Source of the DNA: Loktanella sp. M215
GTDB lineage: Bacteria > Pseudomonadota > Alphaproteobacteria > Rhodobacterales > Rhodobacteraceae
DNA: 64,000 bases
Assembly (NCBI RefSeq): GCF_021735925.1
Contig: NZ_WMEA01000001.1
Span: forward strand, 3,812,001-3,876,000
Direction of reading: 5' to 3'
Below, one piece after another: positions 48,044 through 55,732 of this stretch; position 1 is the first letter of the stretch; each line of letters begins with the position of its first letter. The notes under the pieces were generated by a model that was given only the letters and a program-made list of their open reading frames with translations, was not told where the DNA came from and did not search any database. The position numbers and the translations under genes were made by a program.

Positions 48044-49015
48044 TTACATCATCTCGGTGGCGACATCGCGCGCACCGGGTTCGCCGCGCTTGTCGGCGAC
48101 CGCTTCCAGAAATTGAGCGACGAACTGGATCATCATCGTGATCGCAAAGACCGCGAGGAAGCCCGCCATGAAATATTTGACGTACATGCCAAAGCCCGAC
48201 TGGGTCGTCTCGAACACCAGAATGGGGCCGACGATGATCGACGAGGCGGTGCCGAAGCCGATGATCAGGATCGTCCAGCACAGCACCATGCCAAGGATGA
48301 CGGAACCTACGGCGTTCACCCGCCCCTTTGATTCGCGGCGCATCGAGGCATAGAGCAGGTCGACGCGGACGTGCCCCTCCTCCAGCAGGGTATAGGCCGA
48401 GGCGAAGAGGAAAAGCGCGCCGTACCAGAACCGCACGAGGTCGGCCATGAAGGCCTGTTCGTATGAAAAGACGAAGCGCGACAGCACGATCAGCAGTTCG
48501 GCCACGACCACCAGTAGCGTCAGCCAGATGAACCCGAGGCCGCGGGTGATGGCACCGAGCACGATCCCGAGGACGATCAGCGGCACGTGAAAATAGACGC
48601 CGCGGAAATCGGCACGGCCGAGGTTGCCGGCCAGATCGGGACCGACCACGCCGTCCAGCATGTTCTGCACCCGCAGGAACGACAGGATCGCGTCCCCCAT
48701 GCCGACCAGAAGCACGACGAAAAAGGCGCAGCGCACCAGAAACCGGTTGAAGGCGCTGATCCGGGCCGCGTCCTGCCGCAAGGTCACGTCAGGGCTGCGC
48801 GTGACATAGAGGAGCGCTGCGGCGATCGCGGCCAGCACCACGACGACCTGCACAAGCGCCATGACACCCACGCCGCCGGAGAGCGCGGACATGGCACCCG
48901 GAAACCCGAACCAGAACGTCAGCACCACGTTGATCATGTAGGCGGCCAGCACCGCCAACACGATCCAGCCAAATCCACGCGCCAGCAAGGCGCGCGCATG
49001 TCCCTGCGTTTCCAT
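48044..49015 (-). CDS. TRAP transporter small permease DctQ, enlarged
   Basis: 323 residues from ATG 49015 (ATG 49021 also possible; a G-rich stretch precedes both). DctQ is normally about 160-220 residues with four helices. Here the last 200 residues have the four-helix core with the DctQ mark EEGHVRVDLLYASM, and roughly 120 extra residues before it add about three membrane segments (GFGWIVLAVLAAYMINVVL, ALVQVVVVLAAIAAALLYV, FLVRCAFFVVLLVGMGDAI). Together with DctM it forms the membrane part of the carrier. It lies between dctP and dctM on the same strand. Confidence 0.88.
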   Translation of the reverse strand: METQGHARALLARGFGWIVLAVLAAYMINVVLTFWFGFPGAMSALSGGVGVMALVQVVVVLAAIAAALLYVTRSPDVTLRQDAARISAFNRFLVRCAFFVVLLVGMGDAILSFLRVQNMLDGVVGPDLAGNLGRADFRGVYFHVPLIVLGIVLGAITRGLGFIWLTLLVVVAELLIVLSRFVFSYEQAFMADLVRFWYGALFLFASAYTLLEEGHVRVDLLYASMRRESKGRVNAVGSVILGMVLCWTILIIGFGTASSIIVGPILVFETTQSGFGMYVKYFMAGFLAVFAITMMIQFVAQFLEAVADKRGEPGARDVATEMM

Positions 49016-49044
49016 TCCCATCCCCCCGTTTTTTTGTATTTTTG

Positions 49045-49076
49045 GGAATGGGGCGGCAATCTTGCCGCCCCGTTCC
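49045..49076 (-). terminator. Intercistronic stem-loop between dctP and dctQ
   Basis: GGGGCGGCAA (49050-49059) pairs with TTGCCGCCCC (49062-49071), extended by five more pairs with one G-T wobble. It begins 19 bases after the dctP stop. No T-run follows on the minus strand. Such stems after binding-protein genes commonly protect the upstream mRNA so that DctP is made in excess. Confidence 0.55.
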
Positions 49077-49094
49077 ACCCGGAATTGCCTGCGC

Positions 49095-50177
49095 TTACAT
49101 GTCCAGAACGCGGTTCCGTTTGGCCACATAGGGCGCGTCCGACAGCGCCGTCCAGGCACCAATCTCGGCACGGGCCTTGAGGTGGCTGTCAAAGATCTCG
49201 GCAGCCAGCGGGCTGTGATCACGCGCCTCTTCGATAACTTCAGCCGAAGCAGTGCCGAAGGCTTCGTAGACCTCGTCGTTGAACTCGCGCAGCTCTACAC
49301 CGTATTCGTTGATCAGCTTGCCCAGATATTCGCCGTTCTTGGCGTTGGTTTCCGCGCAGGACACGGCATTTTCCTCGGCGCAAGCGGCGCGGATGATCTT
49401 CTGGTCGATCTCGGGCACGGTCGACCACCAGGTCTTGTTCATACCTAAACCCAGCTGCGAGCCCGGCTCGTGGAAGCCCGGCCAGTAGTAGTATTTCGCC
49501 GCTTCATAAAGCTTGAGGAAATAGTCGTTCCACGGACCGACCCATTCGGTCGCGTCGATCGCGCCGGACACGAGGTTTTCGTAGATCTGCCCACCCGGCA
49601 GGGACACCGGCGACGCGCCCAGTTTCGCCATGACGTCGCCGCCAAGACCGGGGATCCGCATCTTGAGGCCACGAATGTCGTCGGGGGATTCGATTTCCTT
49701 GTTGAACCAGCCGCCCATCTGCACGCCGGTGTTGCCCGCCGGGTAGCCGATGATGCCGAATTCGTCGCCCAGCCTTTCGTACAATTCCTGCCCGCCGCCG
49801 AACTTCATCCAGGCGTCGATTTCCGTATAGGTCAGGCCCATCGGGATCGCCGTGAACGGCGACCAGCCGGCATGCTTGCCCTTCCAGTAGTAGTCGGCAC
49901 CGATATAGGCCTGAGAGTTGCCGGAGGCCACGTCGTCGAAGGCATCGAATGCCCCGACCTTTTCGCCGGCGGCAAAGTATTGCACCGCGATCCGGCCCTC
50001 GGTCAGTTCCTCGATCCGGGCAGCCAGCCGCTGTGCGGACGTCCCCAACCCGGGAAAGTCCCGCGGCCAGGTCGAAACGATGTTCATGTCGATCCGGGTC
50101 TGCGCCAGCATCGGTGTGGCAAGCGTGGTCGCTGCGGTGCCCACGGCGGCCGAGGTCAGAAATTGTCTGCGTTTCAT
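49095..50177 (-). CDS. TRAP transporter substrate-binding protein, TakP-like (2-oxo acids)
   Basis: 360 residues. The N-terminus is a Tat-type signal (MKRRQFLTSAAVGTAATTL, twin arginines), suggesting export in folded form. The body matches the TakP group, best known from R. sphaeroides for pyruvate and other 2-oxo acids: GLKMRIPGLGGDVMAKLGAS, GQIYENLVSGAIDATEWVGP and TWWSTVPEIDQKIIRAA. The substrate is inferred from the family. AGGAGG lies 10 bases before the ATG. First gene of the operon. Confidence 0.92.
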   Translation of the reverse strand: MKRRQFLTSAAVGTAATTLATPMLAQTRIDMNIVSTWPRDFPGLGTSAQRLAARIEELTEGRIAVQYFAAGEKVGAFDAFDDVASGNSQAYIGADYYWKGKHAGWSPFTAIPMGLTYTEIDAWMKFGGGQELYERLGDEFGIIGYPAGNTGVQMGGWFNKEIESPDDIRGLKMRIPGLGGDVMAKLGASPVSLPGGQIYENLVSGAIDATEWVGPWNDYFLKLYEAAKYYYWPGFHEPGSQLGLGMNKTWWSTVPEIDQKIIRAACAEENAVSCAETNAKNGEYLGKLINEYGVELREFNDEVYEAFGTASAEVIEEARDHSPLAAEIFDSHLKARAEIGAWTALSDAPYVAKRNRVLDM

Positions 50178-50233
50178 GTTTTTTTATCCTCCTGTTGGGC
50201 AAAGTCGGGTCTCGGTCGGTTTGCCTGAGCATG

Positions 50234-50274
50234 AGTAAATAAGAGACGCAATCACTGGTCAATTCATTTTACCA
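50234..50274 (-). promoter_or_regulatory. Putative dctP promoter with overlapping operator dyad
   Basis: On the minus strand TTGACC (50257-50262) and TTTACT (50234-50239) are 17 bases apart and fit a sigma-70 promoter, about 57 bases before the dctP ATG. TGGT (50256-50259) and ACCA (50271-50274) form a dyad with an 11-base spacer across the -35 box, the half-site type used by GntR-family regulators. Confidence 0.4.
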
Positions 50275-50422
50275 ACACAGGCGCAGTTATCTTTCGCACA
50301 AGCACTTGGAAGGCTAACAAAATGACCTTGGCGCGCTGTGGAACTTCGACAAAAGATCTGACTTTTTCTGCCGAATGGGTCTGGACGCGCGAAAACCCGG
50401 TTGTTATAGCAGCCTCAGGTTT

Positions 50423-50497
50423 TCCGACGTAGCTCAGCGGTAGAGCAGTTGACTGTTAATCAATTGGTCGTAGGTTCGATCCCTACCGTCGGAGCCA
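50423..50497 (+). tRNA. tRNA-Asn (GUU)
   Basis: 75 bases including the encoded CCA. The acceptor stem TCCGACG pairs with CGTCGGA, discriminator G, D-arm AGCTC-AGCGGTA-GAGC, anticodon GTT at 50455-50457 in loop ACTGTTAAT, T-arm GTAGG-TTCGATC-CCTAC. All arms are intact. Confidence 0.97.
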
Positions 50498-50506
50498 ATC
50501 CTCCAG

Positions 50507-50553
50507 CAAGTTCCTGAAATCTCAGGATTTCCGATATTCGGAATCGGAACTTG
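50507..50553 (+). other. Compact three-stem structure just downstream of tRNA-Asn
   Basis: CAAGTTCC (50507-50514) pairs with GGAACTTG (50546-50553). Inside, CCTGA/TCAGG (50513-50526) or GAAATC/GATTTC (50516-50531), and TTCCGA/TCGGAA (50529-50543), form two more hairpins. No T-run follows. It begins 10 bases after the tRNA's CCA and may be part of the tRNA transcript's end or a mobile-element remnant. Confidence 0.5.
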
Positions 50554-51144
50554 AGAACGAGGTGCACACGGCGGTGCACAATAGGGCTTCTGCGTGCCAC
50601 GCAATCGGAGCTTGCCGCCCCAACTTGAACTCCGCCGGTCTGGTTACTTCTGTCGTAAACGCTGACCCCGCGTCCCGGATCGACCTGCACCCCATTGAAA
50701 GAGAATCTCCTCTGATTTTCGCTTCGCAACCATGTCCCGCGCGACGCGAAGATCCTGGCCCGTTGTCTGACAGCGATGAGCGACATGGTCTTCGCCGCTG
50801 TTGCGGAGACGACCATGACGATTGCGCCCCATCCGGCAGCACATTTCTCAGGTCCACTGCCCCGCGAAGCCGACCGAGGCCATCACACGCGCCGTTGATC
50901 GTTTTCTGACGGCGTTCGGCGTCAAATAAGCCGACGTGACGACAGGGCCCTTTTCCGCAATTGAGGACAATCTTGGCTGAGGCATCGCGTCACGTTCTGC
51001 CTGACGATTTTCACAAAACGAGCCAAGGACGCGTTGGCATAGAGAATTTCTCGCATCGCATGTGGGTGGATGGCACGACATTTCAAATGGAGGCAACGCC
51101 GACGACTTGATCAGCGATCCATTGCATGCCGTGCCAAATTCTTT
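50554..51144. other. Gene-poor stretch between tRNA-Asn and the catabolic locus
   Basis: About 590 bases with no gene I can support. All frames are short, overlapping and without ribosome sites or family motifs. A tandem pair of GGTGCACA occurs at about 50561 and 50572. The composition looks less GC-rich than the coding regions. It may be decayed DNA of a former insertion at the tRNA. No integrase or transposase motif is visible. Confidence 0.5.
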
Positions 51145-52668
51145 CTATGCGGCGTTTTTCACCCCTTGAAGCCGGATCAGGCTATCGGGATATGCGACGA
51201 ACCCAGTCACATCGTTTCGAAGACCGAACAATGAGGTGTAGTGATACATGACAATGTGTGGATTGGCGGTGGTGTAGATCGCGACGGCCTTCTGGTAGAG
51301 GTCGGAACGCATCGTCGGATCGGTAATCTCGCGTGCCTGCTTCAGGATCGCATCCAGAGCGGGATCGCAATATTTTCCCCAGTTCAAGAAGCCGTCGCAT
51401 GACGCCCAGGGTGCAACGTTGGCGTCTGGATCAGGTCGGCCGCTCCAGATGACCAATGAGGCCTGATAGTCCCCGGCATCTGCACGCGACGCCATTGTCG
51501 AGGATTCAAGCGCTTCGAGCTTGACGTCAAATCCGGCTTCGGCTGCCATCGCCTGAACGATTTCGCCGATCTGCTGGGACGTGGAGCTATTTGCGACATT
51601 CAACGTGAAGCTGGGGTTCGGGATACCAGCGTCTGCCAGCAGCGCTTTTGCCGCTTCGACATCGCGGTCCGGGACCGGGTGCGTGGCGTCGTAGTATTGC
51701 GAACCGGGCACTTCGTGTTGATTGCTTGGAACGAAAAGGCCGTTGTAGACCACCTGGTTCAAGACATTGCGGTCGATCGACAGCTCGAATGCGCGGCGCA
51801 CGCGGGCATCCTGACCCAAGGGGTTCTGGGCTTTCTCTCCGTTCGCGACATTGATCGATATAAGATCGTATGCGACCGACGGACCGCGCACCAGCGTCAA
51901 GCCAGCATCGTCTTCGACGGCCTTGATATCGGTGGGCGCAACCCGTTCGATCATGTCCAGATCGCCCGAGCGCAGGCTGAGAAGGCGGATCGAATCGTCG
52001 GGTATCGGCAGGAATGTGACCCCATCCAGAAAGATTTCGCCGCTGTTCCAATATTCATCGAACTTCTCGAGCCTGATGAAATCCTGCGACACGCGTTCGA
52101 CGAACTTGAAGGGCCCGGCGCACACGGGATTCAAACCGATATCTTCTCCCGCGTCCGCCAGCGCCTTTGGCGACATGATCATGCCGGCGCGGTCAGCCAA
52201 TGCGGCCACCAAGGGCGCGTCAGGCTGTGCGAGATCGATCCGAACGGTCAGGGGATCGACAACCTCGACCGATGCAATCGACTTCAGCTCTGTCTGGCGA
52301 CGCGAAATCGGATCGGACCGGTAGCGGTCCAGATTCGTCTTCACCGCCGCAGCATCCAAGGCGGTGCCGTCATGAAACTTGACATCGGGTCGCAGTTTCA
52401 GGGTCAGCGAACGGTTATCCTCGGACCAGTCCCAGGCGGTGGCCAGTTGGGGACGAAAAGTGCCTTCGGGCGTCGTGTCGATCAGCTTGTCACAAAGCGA
52501 CGCGAAAACCAGACGACCCGCAACCGAGCCACCCTGTGCGGGGTCGAGAATATCGGGATCGGCACGGATCCCGATCCTCAGGTCGCGCGCTTGTGCGCTG
52601 GTCGTCACAAACGCGGCGCAAACCGCTGACATCACAAAAATACCAAAGCCTCTTGATCGTCTCGACAT
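51145..52668 (-). CDS. Orphan ABC substrate-binding protein, oligopeptide (family 5) type
   Basis: 507 residues from ATG 52668 (AGGAGA 6 bases upstream). A signal peptide (MSRRSRGFGIFVMSAVCAA to about residue 27) is followed by the SBP_bac_5 fold: LRIGIRADPDILDPAQGG, LATAWDWSEDNRSLTLKLRP, VKFHDGTALDAAAVKTNLDR. These bind peptides, opines, nickel complexes or other solutes. No DppB/C/D/F genes are nearby, so it is an orphan here or works with a distant permease. A hairpin upstream suggests it may be a separate transcript. Confidence 0.88.
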   Translation of the reverse strand: MSRRSRGFGIFVMSAVCAAFVTTSAQARDLRIGIRADPDILDPAQGGSVAGRLVFASLCDKLIDTTPEGTFRPQLATAWDWSEDNRSLTLKLRPDVKFHDGTALDAAAVKTNLDRYRSDPISRRQTELKSIASVEVVDPLTVRIDLAQPDAPLVAALADRAGMIMSPKALADAGEDIGLNPVCAGPFKFVERVSQDFIRLEKFDEYWNSGEIFLDGVTFLPIPDDSIRLLSLRSGDLDMIERVAPTDIKAVEDDAGLTLVRGPSVAYDLISINVANGEKAQNPLGQDARVRRAFELSIDRNVLNQVVYNGLFVPSNQHEVPGSQYYDATHPVPDRDVEAAKALLADAGIPNPSFTLNVANSSTSQQIGEIVQAMAAEAGFDVKLEALESSTMASRADAGDYQASLVIWSGRPDPDANVAPWASCDGFLNWGKYCDPALDAILKQAREITDPTMRSDLYQKAVAIYTTANPHIVMYHYTSLFGLRNDVTGFVAYPDSLIRLQGVKNAA

Positions 52669-52707
52669 CGAAGGTCTCCTGTCTTGTGTTGCGGTCCCGC
52701 CGTTGGA

Positions 52708-52734
52708 CTTGGGGCTTGGGGGTGAAGCCCGAAG
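52708..52734 (-). terminator. Hairpin between the isochorismatase-like and binding-protein genes
   Basis: CTT-G-GGGCTT (52708-52717) pairs with AAGCCC-G-AAG (52725-52734) with one G-G mismatch and a 7-base loop. It lies within the 180-base gap between the two genes. Could end the long operon before the orphan binding protein. Judged by eye. Confidence 0.35.
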
Positions 52735-52848
52735 CATGGGATAACGGGCGGAACCCGAGGCGCCTGCCCATGCCTGAACTGGAATACGGTGCGTTGCGGC
52801 CACCGCCCGTGGCAGATCGAAACCACGCGAGGCTGCCAGTAACTGTCG

Positions 52849-53478
52849 TCATGCGCCGGCTTCGATCGCGTCGATCAAGCTGTCGGTCGACATCGTCCGG
52901 CAGTACCCCGCAAACGCCGACAAAGCATTCTGATGGCGCATTTCGGTATGGGTGGCACAGGCGTCCGCGACGCAGACAGGATAGAAGCCGCGGTCGGCCG
53001 CATCCCGCACCGTATGATCGACGCATTGATCGGTCAGAAAGCCCGTGACGACGAGCGTATCGATCCCGATGTTGCGGAGCAGGTATTCGATATTCGTCGA
53101 ATTGAAGACACCGGACGACGTCTTGGGCAGTACGATGTCGTCCTTTCCCGGCGCAAGTTGATCCAGCACCTTGGCGTCCCACGATCCCTTTGCGATGAAG
53201 AACTGCGACAGCTTGTAATCCAGACTGCGATCACGCCCGTCCTCGGTCATATTTTCCATCACGGTGTACATCACTTCTGCCCCTGCCGCGCGAAAGCTGG
53301 TCAGAAGCCGCTGCAGGTTCGGCAGCACCGTCTTGCGAATTTCGGTGTCGAAATACGGAATGCTTTCCGCTACCCGCGGATTCCAGACGTAGTTCTGCGT
53401 GTCGATCAACAGCAGGCAAGTCCGCTTGGGATCAAATGGCCGGATCCGGCTGAGGGTGGCGTCGGTGGCGGTGGGCAT
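52849..53478 (-). CDS. Isochorismatase-like cysteine hydrolase, copy 1
   Basis: 209 residues. The catalytic triad of the family is complete: Asp26 (LLLIDTQNY), Lys119 (VLPKTSSGVF) and Cys152 (FLTDQCVDHT). This superfamily includes nicotinamidase, N-carbamoylsarcosine amidase, ureidoacrylate hydrolase (RutB) and biuret hydrolase, all cutting C-N bonds in small amides. It belongs to the same subgroup as the gene at 63646: both have GRDRSLDYK and KGSWDA. Immediate neighbours are the amidase and the orphan SBP. Substrate unknown. Confidence 0.9.
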   Translation of the reverse strand: MPTATDATLSRIRPFDPKRTCLLLIDTQNYVWNPRVAESIPYFDTEIRKTVLPNLQRLLTSFRAAGAEVMYTVMENMTEDGRDRSLDYKLSQFFIAKGSWDAKVLDQLAPGKDDIVLPKTSSGVFNSTNIEYLLRNIGIDTLVVTGFLTDQCVDHTVRDAADRGFYPVCVADACATHTEMRHQNALSAFAGYCRTMSTDSLIDAIEAGA

Positions 53479-53526
53479 GCGTGACCTCTTTGAAAAGGGA
53501 TGGATTTTGGGGGTTTTTCGGACCTT

Positions 53527-54897
53527 TCAGGCGTGGGCCCTCCAGATATCGGCCTTTGCCAGCAGGTTTTCGATCGTCCGGGCGATCGCTAGCAATCGCG
53601 CTTCGCGGCCGGGTGCCCCGATCAGCTGAAGTCCGACCGGCAGACCCGCAGCATCGAACCCGGCGGGAATGGTCACGGCGCAGAGACCCAGAAAACTGAC
53701 GACGCAGGTATTGCGGAGGTTGGCCAGGTTAAGCCGTGCATATGTGTCCGCGTCGGCCAGCATGGCGACGGGCGGCGGGGTGATCGGTACGGTCGGACTG
53801 ATGATCGCATCATAGCCCTGCAGAACGGCGGCCGCCTCGGCGGCCAAAGCCGCATAGCGGGATTTGCGATGCAGGTACGTCCAAGCCGGCAGGTCGCGCC
53901 CGTCATCCATCCGCTGCCGGACGCGCGGATCAAGTGTGTCAAGCCAGTCCGGCAAATGACCGCGAAGAAAGGCGTAAAGTTCGGCCGATACGATGCCGCC
54001 CTGATGATAGATCTCATAAACTTCGCCACAACCGGGCAAGGTCTGCTCTGTCAATGTCGCACCGGCAGCCTCCAACAGCCGCATCGCCTCCGTGACGCGC
54101 TCGGCGATGCCGGGATCGGTGCCGTCCCAGAAAAACCGCTCTGCGACCCCGATCCGCAGCGACGTTCCTTCAGCCAGATCCGGCACCTTGTCGCCCCCGA
54201 GGTGTTCAAAGGCGAAGGCCGCGTCGTCAGCGGTGCGCGTCAGGATTCCGGGGGTATCGAAACTGGGGCTGAGGGGCACGATGCCCTGAACCGACCATTT
54301 TCCCAACGTCGTCTTCAAGCCAACCGTACCGGTCATACTGGCAGGGATACGCACCGAACCGCCGGTATCGGTCCCGAAGGCAACAAGCGCCGTACCTTCC
54401 ACAACACAGACGCCCGCGCCGCTGCTCGATCCGCCGGGGGCGCGGTGGGTCTGTCGGGCTCGGGGGTTCCATGGCACCGGGTGATGCTTGCTGGTTCCCA
54501 ATCCGCCAAAGGCGAATTCAACCGTATGGGTCTTGCCGACAATGACCCCCAGTTGCCGGCGCACAGCGGCGACAAGTGGACCTTCGGCAGTCCAGACTTC
54601 GGGCAGTGCGCAGGGGCTGCCCGCAAATGTCGGCAGCCCCGCAACACCGTAGAGGTCTTTGAAGGATATCGGGATGCCTTGAAGCCCGCCCAGGTAGGTG
54701 CCCGCGGAAAAGGCGGCGTCGGCCGCCGTGGCCTGCAGCCGGGCCATATCTGGCGCCCATGACACATAGGCGTTCAACGCAGGATCATGCTGCGCCAAGG
54801 CCGCGTCGATCAAATCCGGTGCCCGCAGCGCTCCGTCGGCCAACTGCGCAGCGATCGTGCGCAGACTGTAATGAAGGACGTTGGCCGTCATATACAT
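53527..54897 (-). CDS. Amidase signature family hydrolase
   Basis: 456 residues. The Ser-cisSer-Lys triad is visible: Lys80 (GIPISFKDLYG), cis-Ser157 (APGGSSSGAG) and Ser181 (GTDTGGSVRIPAS). The family hydrolyses amides, including allophanate, indole-acetamide and aryl amides. The C-terminus follows the GatA-like layout (LGLCAVTIPAGFDAAGLPVG). No Shine-Dalgarno distinguishes ATG 54897 from ATG 54891. It lies between the SDR and isochorismatase-like genes, so likely acts on the same pathway's amide. Confidence 0.9.
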   Translation of the reverse strand: MYMTANVLHYSLRTIAAQLADGALRAPDLIDAALAQHDPALNAYVSWAPDMARLQATAADAAFSAGTYLGGLQGIPISFKDLYGVAGLPTFAGSPCALPEVWTAEGPLVAAVRRQLGVIVGKTHTVEFAFGGLGTSKHHPVPWNPRARQTHRAPGGSSSGAGVCVVEGTALVAFGTDTGGSVRIPASMTGTVGLKTTLGKWSVQGIVPLSPSFDTPGILTRTADDAAFAFEHLGGDKVPDLAEGTSLRIGVAERFFWDGTDPGIAERVTEAMRLLEAAGATLTEQTLPGCGEVYEIYHQGGIVSAELYAFLRGHLPDWLDTLDPRVRQRMDDGRDLPAWTYLHRKSRYAALAAEAAAVLQGYDAIISPTVPITPPPVAMLADADTYARLNLANLRNTCVVSFLGLCAVTIPAGFDAAGLPVGLQLIGAPGREARLLAIARTIENLLAKADIWRAHA

Positions 54898-54945
54898 TTG
54901 CCAATCATGACGGCATTGCCAACGTGCAGCTCTCGCTTGGCGCCA

Positions 54946-55686
54946 TCATACCATGATGTCCCCGCCATTGGGGTTGAACGTGGCACCGACGTAAAACGCG
55001 GCGGCCTCTGTCGCGAGCAAGAGCGCTGTCGGTGTGATTTCGTCCACATGACCTTGTCGCCCGGTCAGCAGTTCGCCCTGCTTTTTCGCGGCCCATTCCG
55101 CCGGCAGTTTCATGTCGGTCAAAAGTGGTCCCGGACAGATCGCGTTGACTGCAATGTTGTCGCGCGTGACCTCGTAGGCCAGCGAACGGGTCAGGCCCAG
55201 AATACCAGCTTTGGCAGCGGCGTAGTGTCCCATGCCCTCGCCTCCCTTGTGGGCCAGTTGAGAGCTGATGTTGATGATCCGGCCATAGCGTTGCGCGCGC
55301 ATGTGGGGCAGCACCGCGCGGGTGCAATAGAAGACGCTGGTCAAGTTGATGCGGATCATCTCGTCCCACATGGCCGTGGGCATGTTTTCCACCAAGGACA
55401 CCGTGCCGATGCCCGCATTGTTGACAAGGATCGCAGGCGCACCAAGGTCGTCGATAACGGCCGCTATCGCGGTCTGGACCTCTGTTTCGTTCCCGACGTC
55501 GACCTGAAACGACACGCTTTGGCGTCCCGTCGCGCGAATGGCCGCGGCCACAGCCGCAGCACCCGGTCCATTGCGGTCAAGGACCGCGACATCGGCCCCT
55601 TCGGCCGCGTAGAGCATCGCGATGCCACGACCAAGTCCGGTTGCGGCCCCTGTCACGATCGCGATACGACCGTCCAATTGTCCCAT
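54946..55686 (-). CDS. SDR family oxidoreductase of the catabolic locus
   Basis: 246 residues from ATG 55686 (GGGAGA upstream). Nucleotide loop VTGAATGLGRGIA with an Asp (VAVLDRNGP) that favours NAD over NADP, VNNAGIG, the Ser in INISSQLAHKG and Tyr-x-x-x-Lys in HYAAAKAG. Classical SDRs of this type oxidise secondary alcohols. Within this locus it would oxidise a hydroxyl group of the substrate or of a glutamylated intermediate. No cofactor assay can be inferred beyond the Asp. Confidence 0.9.
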   Translation of the reverse strand: MGQLDGRIAIVTGAATGLGRGIAMLYAAEGADVAVLDRNGPGAAAVAAAIRATGRQSVSFQVDVGNETEVQTAIAAVIDDLGAPAILVNNAGIGTVSLVENMPTAMWDEMIRINLTSVFYCTRAVLPHMRAQRYGRIINISSQLAHKGGEGMGHYAAAKAGILGLTRSLAYEVTRDNIAVNAICPGPLLTDMKLPAEWAAKKQGELLTGRQGHVDEITPTALLLATEAAAFYVGATFNPNGGDIMV

Positions 55687-55732
55687 CTTGTGTCTCCCGT
55701 GGACCGCTTTCATCAGAGGCGCATGTTCATTT

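Noticed and set aside
50460..50816. Minus-strand frame whose C-terminus reads through the tRNA-Asn
   Set aside because: The ending GIEPTTN is the familiar false peptide produced by translating tRNA genes; no other support.
50423..51144. Phage or island integration at tRNA-Asn
   Set aside because: No integrase or transposase motif and no second copy of the tRNA 3' end were seen in the window, so I list it only as a possibility.
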